Shown: positions 27,433-36,094 of the stretch, piece by piece
How the letters are laid out: each line of letters opens with the position of its first letter
Position numbering within the stretch: position 1 is the stretch's first letter
Assembly: GCA_035541735.1 (NCBI GenBank)
Contig: DATKMS010000096.1
Span: forward strand, 22,024-86,023
Direction: 5' to 3'
DNA length: 64,000 nt
Source: DATKMS01 sp035541735
GTDB lineage: Bacteria > Desulfobacterota > Binatia > HRBIN30
Translations under genes and position numbers: made by a program
The notes under the pieces: model-generated
The model's input: the letters and a program-made list of their open reading frames with translations, nothing else
Told to the model about the DNA's origin: nothing
Databases searched by the model: none

Positions 27433-28557
27433 TCACTGCCGCGCGCCCACGGCCCGCAACGGCTGCTTTTGCAGCAGTTGCATGATCGCGTGCACCGCGG
27501 CGCCACTGCTCATGTCGGCGGTGAGGCCGATCTCGTAGCACGGGGTAGCGGCCACGAGTCGCGCCAGGTGGGCCTCGCGGCGCGCCACCAACCCGCTGAG
27601 GTGCAACTGCTCGAGCACGGCGGCGAACGCCCAGTAGCGCCGCAGGTCGTTGATCATGAGGTCGGCGGCGCTGAGCCGGTGATGTGCCTGTTCTGCCGAG
27701 ATGGGCCGGGCATAGGACTCGGGCGCCCGCCGGGGAAACAGCAGCAGCGCGACTCGCCCCGCTTCGACGCGGCGGTGCGCCGGCATCTGGTAGCCGCACC
27801 GGTTCAGGCCGAAGGATCCCTCAATCACCTGCAACTCATCGGCGGCGCTTCCGAGCCAGCGACGGCTCCAAGCGTCGAGCAGAATCGGCTCGCGTACGGC
27901 CCACACGTCGTCACCCTGCTGCAGAACGAAGCTATCCGACAGAAAGCGTGTACCCGGCGACATGGCCAGGGCCACTGCTAGCGTCGACTTGCCAATCCCA
28001 CTCGCACCGGCAAGCAGGATCGCCCCCGCATCCGTTGTCACCGCGCCCGCGTGGATCGGATGAAGGTCGCGGGTCTGTTCCAGCCACCACCAACACGGAT
28101 AGTAGACCAGATAGGACAAGAGCGTCGTAAAGCGGCGCTGCCGCAGCTCGCTGCGGTGCGACCATTGTCGTATGCGACGGAGGCGATCGCTGAAGGGGCG
28201 ATTGCCGAGGCGATAGTGGAAGTCGCCGTGCACCGTCAGCCGACTGTCGTTCCAGGTGCAGCGCAGAAACAGGTCGCGCAGGTCGTCGACGCGAAACCAG
28301 TGCAGCGTCGTGCCGTCCGTGTACAGGTCACGATCCACCCTTTCGATCGTCGCGCCGCCGGCGCGGTCGACCGGCCGCTCGCTCGAAGGCTGGCCGTCGT
28401 GCCAGGTGAGCGTCGCGGTCACGGCGGGTGCGCTCACCGCACCTGCGCTCAGCGGCGCGAGGTGCAGCGCTGCGTAAGCCGCCAGGTCCGGCGCATTGGT
28501 TTCGAAACTGAACGTTGCACCTGCCAGACTGCCGGTTACGCTTGGGGGTGTCGCCAT
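27433..28557 (-). CDS. HprK-like P-loop kinase of polysaccharide clusters
   Basis: The 374-residue product has a Walker A motif GASGIGKSTLAVALA near residue 180, preceded by LHPIHAGAVTTDAGAILLAG, the pattern of HPr kinase C-terminal domains, and FLSDSFVLQQ as the likely Walker B. The N-terminal 150 residues are unlike HPr kinase and I do not recognise them. No HPr or other phosphotransferase gene is in the window, so the target is unlikely to be HPr. HprK-related kinases recur in exopolysaccharide clusters; the function is unknown. The ATG at 28557 overlaps the methyltransferase stop (TGATG). Confidence 0.75.
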   Translation of the reverse strand: MATPPSVTGSLAGATFSFETNAPDLAAYAALHLAPLSAGAVSAPAVTATLTWHDGQPSSERPVDRAGGATIERVDRDLYTDGTTLHWFRVDDLRDLFLRCTWNDSRLTVHGDFHYRLGNRPFSDRLRRIRQWSHRSELRQRRFTTLLSYLVYYPCWWWLEQTRDLHPIHAGAVTTDAGAILLAGASGIGKSTLAVALAMSPGTRFLSDSFVLQQGDDVWAVREPILLDAWSRRWLGSAADELQVIEGSFGLNRCGYQMPAHRRVEAGRVALLLFPRRAPESYARPISAEQAHHRLSAADLMINDLRRYWAFAAVLEQLHLSGLVARREAHLARLVAATPCYEIGLTADMSSGAAVHAIMQLLQKQPLRAVGARQ

Positions 28558-29303
28558 CACTTCTCACAGAGCAGCATCCAGCCCGATGGGCGGCTGCCGG
28601 GTATGTGTTCGAGCGACGCGATTAATGCGGTGGCGAGCGCGCCGAGGTTCACGCGACGCAAACGGTTGAGAAGGCGCTGCAGGCGGACGTGCTTGATCAT
28701 CCCCTCCACGGCCACGACCCGGAATCCCGCGTCTTGCAACTCTGCTGCGATCTCCTCCGGACGGTAGAGGACATCATAGATGTGGTAGCGCTCCAAGCCC
28801 CGCTTCACCCGGTACGGATGCGACACGTCGCGGTTCAGCGCATCCACAATAAACACGCCGCGCGGTCGCAGCACGCGCCGTATCTCCCGGTACAGCCGCT
28901 GCCGCTCCAGCAACTGAAAGTGGCGCACGAAGCGCAGCGTGTAGACGGCATCAAACGCTTCCGACTGGAACGGCAGAACAAACGCATCGGTGCGCAGGAA
29001 GGCCCATGACGCTGCGGCGCCATTCATGCGCTGCTGTGCCGTCGCCAGCATCTCCGCGCTGCTATCGATCGCCACGCCCATCGGCACGCCGCGCACGGCC
29101 GCAGTGAGCCGGCCGGGACCGCAGGCGATCTCCAGCACGGTGTGTGGCGCGCGCGCCGTCAAGTGCGCATTCAGAAAGCCCACCTGCCGTCTATGCAGGA
29201 TGCCGTTGAGCGGTTCGCCGGTACGCCGACGCATGTAGTCTTGGGCGACGTCCTTGTCCTGATAGTAACGCTTCAACTCGTGGGGTCGATCGATCGGCTT
29301 CAT
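28557..29303 (-). CDS. Class I SAM-dependent methyltransferase
   Basis: A 248-residue protein with the SAM-binding motif I LEIACGPGRLTAAV, the acidic residue of motif II in GVAIDSSAEMLATA, LRTDAFVLPFQSEAFDAVYT (motifs III/IV), and EIRRVLRPRGVFIVD. It lacks a membrane segment. Likely methylates a sugar, a lipid-linked intermediate or another small molecule in polysaccharide synthesis; the acceptor is unknown. Coupled at both ends: ATGA overlap with the upstream reductase-like gene (29300-29303) and TGATG with the HprK-like gene. Confidence 0.87.
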   Translation of the reverse strand: MKPIDRPHELKRYYQDKDVAQDYMRRRTGEPLNGILHRRQVGFLNAHLTARAPHTVLEIACGPGRLTAAVRGVPMGVAIDSSAEMLATAQQRMNGAAASWAFLRTDAFVLPFQSEAFDAVYTLRFVRHFQLLERQRLYREIRRVLRPRGVFIVDALNRDVSHPYRVKRGLERYHIYDVLYRPEEIAAELQDAGFRVVAVEGMIKHVRLQRLLNRLRRVNLGALATALIASLEHIPGSRPSGWMLLCEK

Positions 29304-30310
29304 GAAATCACACCCGCCAGCGCCGGTGTACTGGTACGGCTGGCAGGGTTCTGTAGGGATGCGAACACGCGACGCAACCCTTCTTCAACACTGACACTCG
29401 GCCGCCACCCCAGGACGCGCTCGGCGCGCGAACAATCGTAGCGGGCGCTTTGCGTAGCACGACGGACCTGGTGGTAGGTCACCGGAGACCGTCGCCGCAG
29501 CATGCGCAACCCGCCTTCGGCGAGCAACGCTGCCAACGCGACTGCACCAACCGGCAGGAACACCGCCCGCCACGTCTCTCCTGACGCCGCCCGATAGAGC
29601 GACAAATAGTGCGCTTGTTCCACGTTGGCGTCGACGATGGTGAACGCCTCGCCCGCGGCGGCGTCGCAGCGCGCCGCCAGCAGCACGGCGTCGGCGACGT
29701 TGTCCACATAGCTCAGCGGCAAGGTGTAGTGCGGGGTGGCCAGCAACAGCTTCACACGGCCCCCACCAAAGCTCTGGCGCGCCACGGGCGGGCGCTTCCC
29801 GGGCCCATAGAGCAAGCCAGGGCGGAGGACCACTACAGGTGCACCGCACCGTGCGGCGGCGAGCACCGCACGATCTGCAGCCAGCTTGGATCGGCTGTAA
29901 CCGCCACGCGCCTCGGCCTCGCTTTCATAGGGTGCGTCCTCGGTAATGGTGACGCCGTCGAACGATACGGCATAGATACTCAGTGAGCTGATGTGCACGA
30001 TGCGCTGCACGCCCGCTCCAACCGCCGCGCGAATGAGGCGGCGCGTGCCGCGCACGTTCACCTCGGCAAACTCCTCCCAGCTGCCGGTGGTGGCAACGCG
30101 CGCCGCGGCGTGCACCACCCAATCGACGCCGCGCACCGCGGCGGCGACCGCGGCATCGTCGCAGATGTCGCCCTCCGCAAGTTCAACGCCGGCGATCTCG
30201 AACCTGCGCCCGGGACGCATCAACGCACGCACCTCGATGCCGTCGCGTAGCAAGCGGCGCACGATGCTGCGGCCCAGGAAGCCGCTGGCGCCGGTCACCA
30301 GCGCCTTCAT
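29300..30310 (-). CDS. NAD-dependent epimerase/dehydratase family (extended SDR)
   Basis: From the ATG at 30310 the product has 336 residues: MKALVTGASGFLGRSIVRRL (cofactor-binding TGASGFLG), VVHAAARVATTG, HISSLSIYA, and the catalytic GGYSRSKLAADR (YxxxK). The C-terminal part (RYDCSRAERVLGWRPSVSVEEGL) is typical of dihydroflavonol-reductase- and sterol-dehydrogenase-like SDRs. It probably reduces or epimerises a sugar nucleotide or lipid intermediate. The frame stays open upstream, but that sequence has no SDR character. ATGA overlaps on both sides join it to the Gfo/Idh gene and the methyltransferase. Confidence 0.87.
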   Translation of the reverse strand: MKALVTGASGFLGRSIVRRLLRDGIEVRALMRPGRRFEIAGVELAEGDICDDAAVAAAVRGVDWVVHAAARVATTGSWEEFAEVNVRGTRRLIRAAVGAGVQRIVHISSLSIYAVSFDGVTITEDAPYESEAEARGGYSRSKLAADRAVLAAARCGAPVVVLRPGLLYGPGKRPPVARQSFGGGRVKLLLATPHYTLPLSYVDNVADAVLLAARCDAAAGEAFTIVDANVEQAHYLSLYRAASGETWRAVFLPVGAVALAALLAEGGLRMLRRRSPVTYHQVRRATQSARYDCSRAERVLGWRPSVSVEEGLRRVFASLQNPASRTSTPALAGVIS

Positions 30311-31389
30311 GCGCGTGCCACCAAGCGCACCGGGGGTTCGCTCACAACTCCCGCCTGCGTCCACATGCGCTCTAGCAGTTGCACACCGGCGCGTCCGTCC
30401 TCGGCGCTTACCGGAGGCGGCGCGCCCTCTGCCAATGCCTCGTACAAGGCACGGAAGTGGAGGCCCATGCCGGGGTAGTAGCGCTGGCGGCCGCGCACGA
30501 AGTCGATGCCGTTGCGCACCGTCGCACGCAACAGCTGCCATGCCTCGTCGACGTTCGGCAGCACCTTGCCGATGAGCTTGGGCACGTGCCGCGTGCGCCG
30601 CACGATCAGGGTCATGTTGTTGAGGTTGGCTTCCGCCGTCAGAGTCGTTCCGCACAGCGTCACGTGGTTCATGAACGGTTTGCTGTCCAGCGAGATCGTC
30701 AGGCTGCCGAGGGCACGCGCGCCGTCGACGACGGCGCGCAGCTCACGCAGCTTTCCGTCGTCGCCGCGCCGCGTTACCACGTGCAAATCACCGACCGTGC
30801 CGACAAAGCCGTGCAACAGGTAGGCCGGATGCGGCGCGAGATCGTACAAAATGCCGCCGGGCAACGACGCCTTCCAGTGCGTGTGCTGTCCAGGCGGAAG
30901 CTCCGCCTCGCCCACGGCCGCACCTTGGAACACATCGACCCCGACGAGTGGGCCGAGGGCTCCCGACGCGAGCAGCGCACGCGCCTCCTGCACGACGGGA
31001 TCAAACCAGCGGTTGTGGTCGACGGTCAGATACTTCCGAGCGCGGGATGCCGCCGCGAGCATGGCGTCCGCCTCCGCGACCGTGAGCGCCATGGGCTTCT
31101 CGACGAGCACGTGCACCCCCGCATCCAACAACTGAATCGCCAGGCCCGCATGCGTCGCCGGCGGCGTCAGCACATGCACCACGTCCGGCTGCGCCGCGGC
31201 CAACAGCTCATCAGCATCCGCATAGGTGGGTGATTGCCAGCGGGCGGTGAAGGCTTCGCGCGCCGCACGACTGCTGTCGCAAGCGCCGACGAACTCGACC
31301 TGCGGCAGCTGCCGCAGATAGCCACAATGGACATGGGCGATGCGGCCGCAGCCCAACAGCGCGACCCGGAGGCGCGATCGAACACTCAT
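30307..31389 (-). CDS. Gfo/Idh/MocA-family oxidoreductase
   Basis: The 360-residue product begins MSVRSRLRVALLGCGRIAHVHCG, a dinucleotide-binding GxGxxA/G motif, and has HVLVEKPMALTVAEADAM, the signature EKP motif of the family, with a C-terminal substrate domain including GGILYDLAPHPAYLLHG. Members oxidise or reduce sugar nucleotides (WlbA-type) or inositols. In this context a 3-keto sugar nucleotide is possible, because a DegT aminotransferase lies nearby. The ATG at 31389 lies 22 bases after the upstream SDR stop; the open frame further upstream lies inside that SDR gene and is not used. Confidence 0.88.
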   Translation of the reverse strand: MSVRSRLRVALLGCGRIAHVHCGYLRQLPQVEFVGACDSSRAAREAFTARWQSPTYADADELLAAAQPDVVHVLTPPATHAGLAIQLLDAGVHVLVEKPMALTVAEADAMLAAASRARKYLTVDHNRWFDPVVQEARALLASGALGPLVGVDVFQGAAVGEAELPPGQHTHWKASLPGGILYDLAPHPAYLLHGFVGTVGDLHVVTRRGDDGKLRELRAVVDGARALGSLTISLDSKPFMNHVTLCGTTLTAEANLNNMTLIVRRTRHVPKLIGKVLPNVDEAWQLLRATVRNGIDFVRGRQRYYPGMGLHFRALYEALAEGAPPPVSAEDGRAGVQLLERMWTQAGVVSEPPVRLVARA

Positions 31390-31411
31390 CACTGATGTGG
31401 AAACGACCGGA

Positions 31412-32419
31412 TCAGACGGGCACGCGCCTTTGCGTGTAGCGCTGCAGGAGCTTGACGTTGTGGTAGACGTCGTCGCCGTAGTCGCGCACCACTCCCGTTT
31501 GCAGCATGGCACGTACCTCAGTGATGGCATCGTCAACGGTCCATCGCGGCAGGAACCCCAGCTCGTTGCGGATCCGGTCGAAGGCGACGCGATAGCTCCG
31601 GCGATCCTCGATGCGGTCGAAATACTCGACGACGGTACCGGGAATCTGCTCGACGACCTTCTCCGCAATCTCACCCACTGTGAAATTCAGATGTTCGCCG
31701 CCCACGTTGAAGACGCGACCGGCGCACGCCTCCGACGGCGCCTCCACGGCACGCAAGAAGGCCTCGGCGGCGTCCTGCACATGGATGTGTGGCCGCCACT
31801 GATTCGCCCCGACGATGCGTACGCGTCCCTCGACACTGGCGCGTGCCGTGATCGTATTCACCATCAGGTCGAAGCGCATGCGTGGCGACAGACCGCACAC
31901 CGTCGCCAACCGCAGGATGACCACCTCAACGGTTCCGTGTTCCTGCAGCAAGACCTCTTCGGACATGATCCGGGTGCGCGCATAGAGCGAGACCGGGTGC
32001 AGGTGTGAACCCTCGCGCAGCACCTCGTTGCCGTTGGCGCCGTACACGCTACAGGAGGAAGCGAACACCAGGCGCTGCACTCCCACCTCGCGACAGCTCT
32101 CCAGCAAGCAGCGGGTGGCTTCGAAGTTGGTGGTCAGCGCTTCGCGTGGATCGAGGTCACAGGCTGCGTCGCCGACCAGTGCCGCCAGCGCCACAACCGC
32201 CCGAACACCATTCACCGCCTGCACGACATCGCGAATGTTACAGATGTCACCATACCGCAGTTCGAGATTGGGGTCACCGCGCAACTCGGCGACGCCATGT
32301 TCGCCGTATAGGAACTTGTCCAGAACACGGACTCGATAGCCGCGTTGCAGCAGTTTGCGCACCAGGTGGGAGCCGATGTACCCCGCCCCGCCAGTGACTA
32401 GAACAACGCCATCTCGCAT
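31412..32419 (-). CDS. NAD-dependent epimerase/dehydratase (extended SDR) with a YxxxR active site
   Basis: A 335-residue protein, start ATG at 32419 behind a strong AAGGAGGGA ribosome binding site. It has LVTGGAGYIGSHLVRKLL, ALAALVGDAACDLDP, FASSCSVYGAN and the active-site segment SLYARTRIMSEE. In most extended SDRs the segment is YxxxK; here the Lys is Arg. The rest, including RPHIHVQDAAEAF and VFNVGGE, is typical of nucleotide-sugar epimerases and dehydratases. It directly follows the phosphoglycosyl transferase, whose C-terminus resembles the regulatory half of a CapD-type dehydratase. Confidence 0.88.
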   Translation of the reverse strand: MRDGVVLVTGGAGYIGSHLVRKLLQRGYRVRVLDKFLYGEHGVAELRGDPNLELRYGDICNIRDVVQAVNGVRAVVALAALVGDAACDLDPREALTTNFEATRCLLESCREVGVQRLVFASSCSVYGANGNEVLREGSHLHPVSLYARTRIMSEEVLLQEHGTVEVVILRLATVCGLSPRMRFDLMVNTITARASVEGRVRIVGANQWRPHIHVQDAAEAFLRAVEAPSEACAGRVFNVGGEHLNFTVGEIAEKVVEQIPGTVVEYFDRIEDRRSYRVAFDRIRNELGFLPRWTVDDAITEVRAMLQTGVVRDYGDDVYHNVKLLQRYTQRRVPV

Positions 32420-32462
32420 GATCCCTCCTTGTCGTGCGACACAAGCGTACCTTGGCCCCCGC

Positions 32463-33944
32463 TCATGTCTCAGCCGCCCGCTCGATCCGCACCCCATTGG
32501 CGTGCAACAGGTCGCTGAGTGCCGGCAACATTCGGCATTCGACCTTCGCGGCAGCGCAAATCTCGGCAACCTCGCGCGCCGTAGCCTGATTGAGATCCGA
32601 CAGGCATACGAACACCACCCGCACCCCATTGGCCGACAGGGCCAACTGCAACTCCGCCGTACCGCCCAGCACTTTGACTCCATGGATGCGGTGCCCCCAG
32701 CGCTCATGGGACTCGTCGATGAAGCCCACCGGCCGATAGCCTGACGAGGGGTCGTCCATGAGTGCGCGGCTGATCTGTTCGCCGCCGTGGCCAGCGCCCA
32801 CGATGATTGCCTTTTCACGCAAATGCCAGTGGCGCCGCGAGCGGCCGCGCGCCACCACACGCAGCAGCGAACGCGACCCCGTCAGCATGAGCAGCAACAA
32901 CGCCCAGTCGATGACGAACACCGAGCGCGGATGGTGCTGCGCCCCGACGAAGTACGTCACCGCGGCGATCGCCAGCGAGCCCACCGATACCGCCTTGAAC
33001 AGGGCCAGAGCGTCCCAAATTCCAAAGTAGGACAAGATCCCCTGATAGGCGCCGAAGTAGACGAGCAGCACGGGGCGGATGAGCGCGACGAGCACCATCG
33101 TTTGTAGCGTGAAATCGAACGACGGCCATTGCCAGTCGAAGCGAATGAGCATTGCCAGGCTATACGACACGACCGACAAGACGACATCGGTAACGAGCAG
33201 CGCCAACCGGCGCCGCCGGCGCCACAGATATTTTGCGCGGATGGCACCGCGCACGGTCGCCCAGACGCCGCGCACCAGCAGCACCACATCCGCCCAAAAC
33301 GTCGTCGTCTCCACGTACTCGAGGTCGCGCTGCAGCTTTGCGGGTAGAATGTGCTCGATGTAGTACCCCTCGGTGTCCTTGATACCTTCAGGGTAGTCTT
33401 CGACCTCGTCGCGTCCCTGGATCTGGCTGGGGCCGACGATACCCGGGCGCAGCGTCAGCACGCGGCGCTGTGCCGGCGTGTACAGTTTCACGAAATGGGG
33501 GTCTTCCGGACGCGGCCCGATCAGGCTCATCTCTCCGCGCAACACATTGAAGAGCTGCGGCAGCTCATCGATTTTTGACCAGCGCAACAGCTTACCCAGG
33601 CGCGTAATCCGCGGGTCGCGCTTGACCGTGAGACGCGATCCCATCGCGTACGCCCCCTGCACCATGGTGCGGAACTTGTAGATATTGAACAGCTTGCCAT
33701 TACGGCCAACGCGCTGTTGACGGAAGAAGACCGGCCCCGGTGAGTCGAGCTTGATGCAGACGGCCACCAAGATGAGCACCGGCAAGACGCAGATGACGCC
33801 GATGAGCGCCAAGACGAAGTCGAGCGCGTGTTTGGCAGCCATGCCAAGGCGGGTCATGACTCGCCGCTCCTGCGCGCTGACCACTGCCGCGTCCACCGGC
33901 GCTATATCGGAAGGACGCGAGGCGAGATCACTGTCGATTTGCAT
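32463..33944 (-). CDS. Phosphoglycosyl transferase with inverted domain order (PGT domain first, then CapD/WbaP-like 4TM-Rossmann part)
   Basis: A 493-residue protein. Residues about 36-235 form a monotopic phosphoglycosyl transferase: membrane helix DFVLALIGVICVLPVLILVA, then FRQQRVGRNGKLFNIYKFRTM, KIDELPQLFNVLRGEMSLIGPRPE (catalytic D-E pair) and LRPGIVGPSQIQGRD. Residues about 250-380 contain four hydrophobic segments starting LLVTDVVLSVVSYSLAMLIRF. Residues about 395-493 form a Rossmann domain (AIIVGAGHGGEQISRAL) ending RMLPALSDLL. In WbaP the membrane-Rossmann part precedes the transferase; in CapD/WbpM it precedes an SDR. Here the order is reversed and the SDR is absent. It starts repeat-unit assembly on undecaprenyl phosphate. 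It overlaps the DegT gene by 17 bases. Confidence 0.88.
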   Translation of the reverse strand: MQIDSDLASRPSDIAPVDAAVVSAQERRVMTRLGMAAKHALDFVLALIGVICVLPVLILVAVCIKLDSPGPVFFRQQRVGRNGKLFNIYKFRTMVQGAYAMGSRLTVKRDPRITRLGKLLRWSKIDELPQLFNVLRGEMSLIGPRPEDPHFVKLYTPAQRRVLTLRPGIVGPSQIQGRDEVEDYPEGIKDTEGYYIEHILPAKLQRDLEYVETTTFWADVVLLVRGVWATVRGAIRAKYLWRRRRRLALLVTDVVLSVVSYSLAMLIRFDWQWPSFDFTLQTMVLVALIRPVLLVYFGAYQGILSYFGIWDALALFKAVSVGSLAIAAVTYFVGAQHHPRSVFVIDWALLLLMLTGSRSLLRVVARGRSRRHWHLREKAIIVGAGHGGEQISRALMDDPSSGYRPVGFIDESHERWGHRIHGVKVLGGTAELQLALSANGVRVVFVCLSDLNQATAREVAEICAAAKVECRMLPALSDLLHANGVRIERAAET

Positions 33945-35130
33945 CCAGGATGCTTCCCAGTGCAGCCGCCACGTAGCGAACGTCGTCGTCCGACATCAGG
34001 GTGAACAATGGCAGGGAAAGGATCGTCTCTGCCGCTGCCGAGGCGACAGGAAAGTCTTGCGGCCGATAGCCGAAGGCGTCCCGATAGAACGAGTGCAAGT
34101 GCAACGGAATGAAGTGCACCGCTGTGGCGACCCCTTGCGCCTTCAGTTGCTCGATCAGGGTGTCGCGATCGATGCGGAGCCGCTCTGGTCGTATGCGGAC
34201 GACGTACAGGTGCCAGGCATGCTGGACGTTCGGTAGTACGGCAAGCGGCTCGAGCTCGGGCCGATCGCGCAGCAGCGCGTCGTAGAGCGCCACGATCGCT
34301 TGACGGCGCCGGTGCAAGGCCGGCAAACGCTGCAACTGCACCAAGCCCATGGATGCAGCGATGTCGGTCATGTTGTACTTGAAGCCCGGATACGAGACGT
34401 CATACCGCCACGAGCCCTGGGCGCTGTAGCGGCGCCACGCATCACGGCTCATCCCGTGTAGCCGCCGGGTGCGCAGCCGGTCGGCAAGCGCTCCATCCGT
34501 CAAGGTGAGCATGCCGCCTTCACCGGTGGTCAAATTCTTGGTGGCGTAGAAACTGAACGCTGTCAGGTCGCCAATGGTGCCGATCGACCGTCCGTGGTAG
34601 CTAGCGGGCAGCGCGTGCGCTGCGTCTTCGACGATCTTGAGGCGGTGTTGGCGTGCGATCTCCAGAAGCTCATCCATCGGCGCCGGTTGCCCGGCGAAAT
34701 GCACGGGCACCACGGCGCGCGTGCGCGGCGTCACCTTACGTGCGACGTCTGCGGGGTCGATATTCAGCGTGTCGCGGGTGCAATCCGCCAGCACGGGGCG
34801 CGCGCCGCTGTGTACGATGGTTGCGCCGGTGGCTGCAAAGGTCAGCGTACTGGTGATGACCTCGTCGCCCGGCTCGATGTCCAACGCATCGAGCGCCAGG
34901 TGCAGCGCGGCCGTGCACGAGCTCACTGCCACAGCGTGCGCAGCACCCACAGTGCGCGCGAACTGCTGCTCGAACTCTTGGGTCTGTGGCCCGACGGTCA
35001 GCCACCCGGAGCGCAACGTGTGGACGACCGCCGCGATCTCCTCGTCGCCAATGTCGGGGCGATAGAACGGCACGTTGCGCTGCGGCACCGGCTCTGTCGA
35101 CATGCTGCTGGTCTGTGCAGTGCGGTTCAC
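33928..35130 (-). CDS. DegT/DnrJ/EryC1/StrS-family sugar aminotransferase
   Basis: About 400 residues. Family motifs: FYRPDIGDEEIAAVVHTLRS, TLTFAATGATIVHSGARPV, IVEDAAHALPASYHGR, the PLP-lysine motif FSFYATKNLTTGEGGM, and YNMTDIAASMGLVQLQ. It transfers an amino group from glutamate to a keto-sugar nucleotide to make an amino sugar. The start is uncertain: GTG at 35130 follows a GGGGGAG stretch, ATG at 35103 lies nearer the conserved region, and the frame is open to 35163. A neighbouring FemAB-like acyltransferase could acylate the amino sugar. Confidence 0.9.
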   Translation of the reverse strand: MNRTAQTSSMSTEPVPQRNVPFYRPDIGDEEIAAVVHTLRSGWLTVGPQTQEFEQQFARTVGAAHAVAVSSCTAALHLALDALDIEPGDEVITSTLTFAATGATIVHSGARPVLADCTRDTLNIDPADVARKVTPRTRAVVPVHFAGQPAPMDELLEIARQHRLKIVEDAAHALPASYHGRSIGTIGDLTAFSFYATKNLTTGEGGMLTLTDGALADRLRTRRLHGMSRDAWRRYSAQGSWRYDVSYPGFKYNMTDIAASMGLVQLQRLPALHRRRQAIVALYDALLRDRPELEPLAVLPNVQHAWHLYVVRIRPERLRIDRDTLIEQLKAQGVATAVHFIPLHLHSFYRDAFGYRPQDFPVASAAAETILSLPLFTLMSDDDVRYVAAALGSILDANRQ

Positions 35131-35199
35131 TTCTCCCCCAACTCTAGTCTTGCCAGCCCGCATGGAGGGCCCGGTTGCTTCCGTCCATCATATCCTCGC

Positions 35200-36081
35200 C
35201 TACAGCCCGCCTTCTTCTGCAAAGCGCAGCAGCCCTGCCGCCTTCCGCCAAAAGACTGCCTCGGGACCATGCCGCTCGGTCCAACGCCGGATGAGCGCGC
35301 GCAGCGGAGGCTGGCGCAACAGCGCGCGCAACAGCGGATGAAAGACGACCCGCTGTCGCAGCGGCCGGCGCCGGAATCCCATGCCGAACTTGAATTGGTC
35401 GAGCGGCCCCACGGGCTCCAACGACTCCAACCCGAAAGTGATCTCACGGACGCCGCGCTGCACCAGCATCTCCTCCGCCACTCGGAAAATCAGAGCGTTG
35501 TTCGGATAGACGCCGAGTTCGTCGCTGCACGAGCGCGCCAGCAAGAACTCGACGCCCTCGTCAAAGGTGACGCTCACGAGAAACGCCGCCAGCACGTCTC
35601 CGCTCCATGCTCCCCAGCCTTCGAACCCGGATGTCGTGGCAGCGGCGGCCCAGAAGCGGTCCCACTTGCTCCCGCTCAAGACGCCGTCGCGCCCTTGGCG
35701 TGCCAGCGTATCGGCATGGGCGCGGCGGCCAGCACTTGCGATCACCGGGAACGACACCGGACCGACCTCGCAGCGCTTCAACCCGCGCCGGACCTTACTG
35801 CGCACGTTTGCACTGAGCGCCTCCAGACCATAGGCTCGGTTGTCACATACGATCTGGTAACTCAATTTTCCACTACTCTGTAGCGGCGCTGCGAAGCGCA
35901 CGCCGAGGCAGCGCGGACGGCGCAAGATGCCACGCAGCTCGTCGATCCCCGGATCGTAGAGCCACTGTGGTGGAGCGCTCAGGAAGAAGAAGCGACTGAC
36001 GTCGTACCAATGCGCCGATGACGTCACCACGACCCGGTGTCCGATGGCCTGCAAGAAGCCCGCGTATGCCCCGGCGTCCAT
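35200..36081 (-). CDS. FemAB/GNAT-like acyltransferase
   Basis: A 293-residue soluble protein without a signal peptide. The core ANVRSKVRRGLKRCEVGPV and GDVLAAFLVSVTFDEGVEFL followed by PNNALIFRVAEEMLVQRGVREITFGLES match the GNAT fold of FemAB-like (BioF2, Acetyltransf_6) proteins common in exopolysaccharide clusters. These move an acyl or aminoacyl group to an amine; here the amino sugar made by the adjacent DegT enzyme is a natural guess. The start is ATG at 36081, 13 bases after the Wzy gene stop. The alternative, an unrelated GNAT acetyltransferase, cannot be excluded. Confidence 0.72.
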   Translation of the reverse strand: MDAGAYAGFLQAIGHRVVVTSSAHWYDVSRFFFLSAPPQWLYDPGIDELRGILRRPRCLGVRFAAPLQSSGKLSYQIVCDNRAYGLEALSANVRSKVRRGLKRCEVGPVSFPVIASAGRRAHADTLARQGRDGVLSGSKWDRFWAAAATTSGFEGWGAWSGDVLAAFLVSVTFDEGVEFLLARSCSDELGVYPNNALIFRVAEEMLVQRGVREITFGLESLEPVGPLDQFKFGMGFRRRPLRQRVVFHPLLRALLRQPPLRALIRRWTERHGPEAVFWRKAAGLLRFAEEGGL

Positions 36082-36094
36082 CTCCCGCGTTCCG

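Noticed and set aside
31390..31674. 95-codon upstream extension of the Gfo/Idh gene
   Set aside because: It lies inside the SDR gene in another frame and lacks any conserved sequence; the family start is at 31389.
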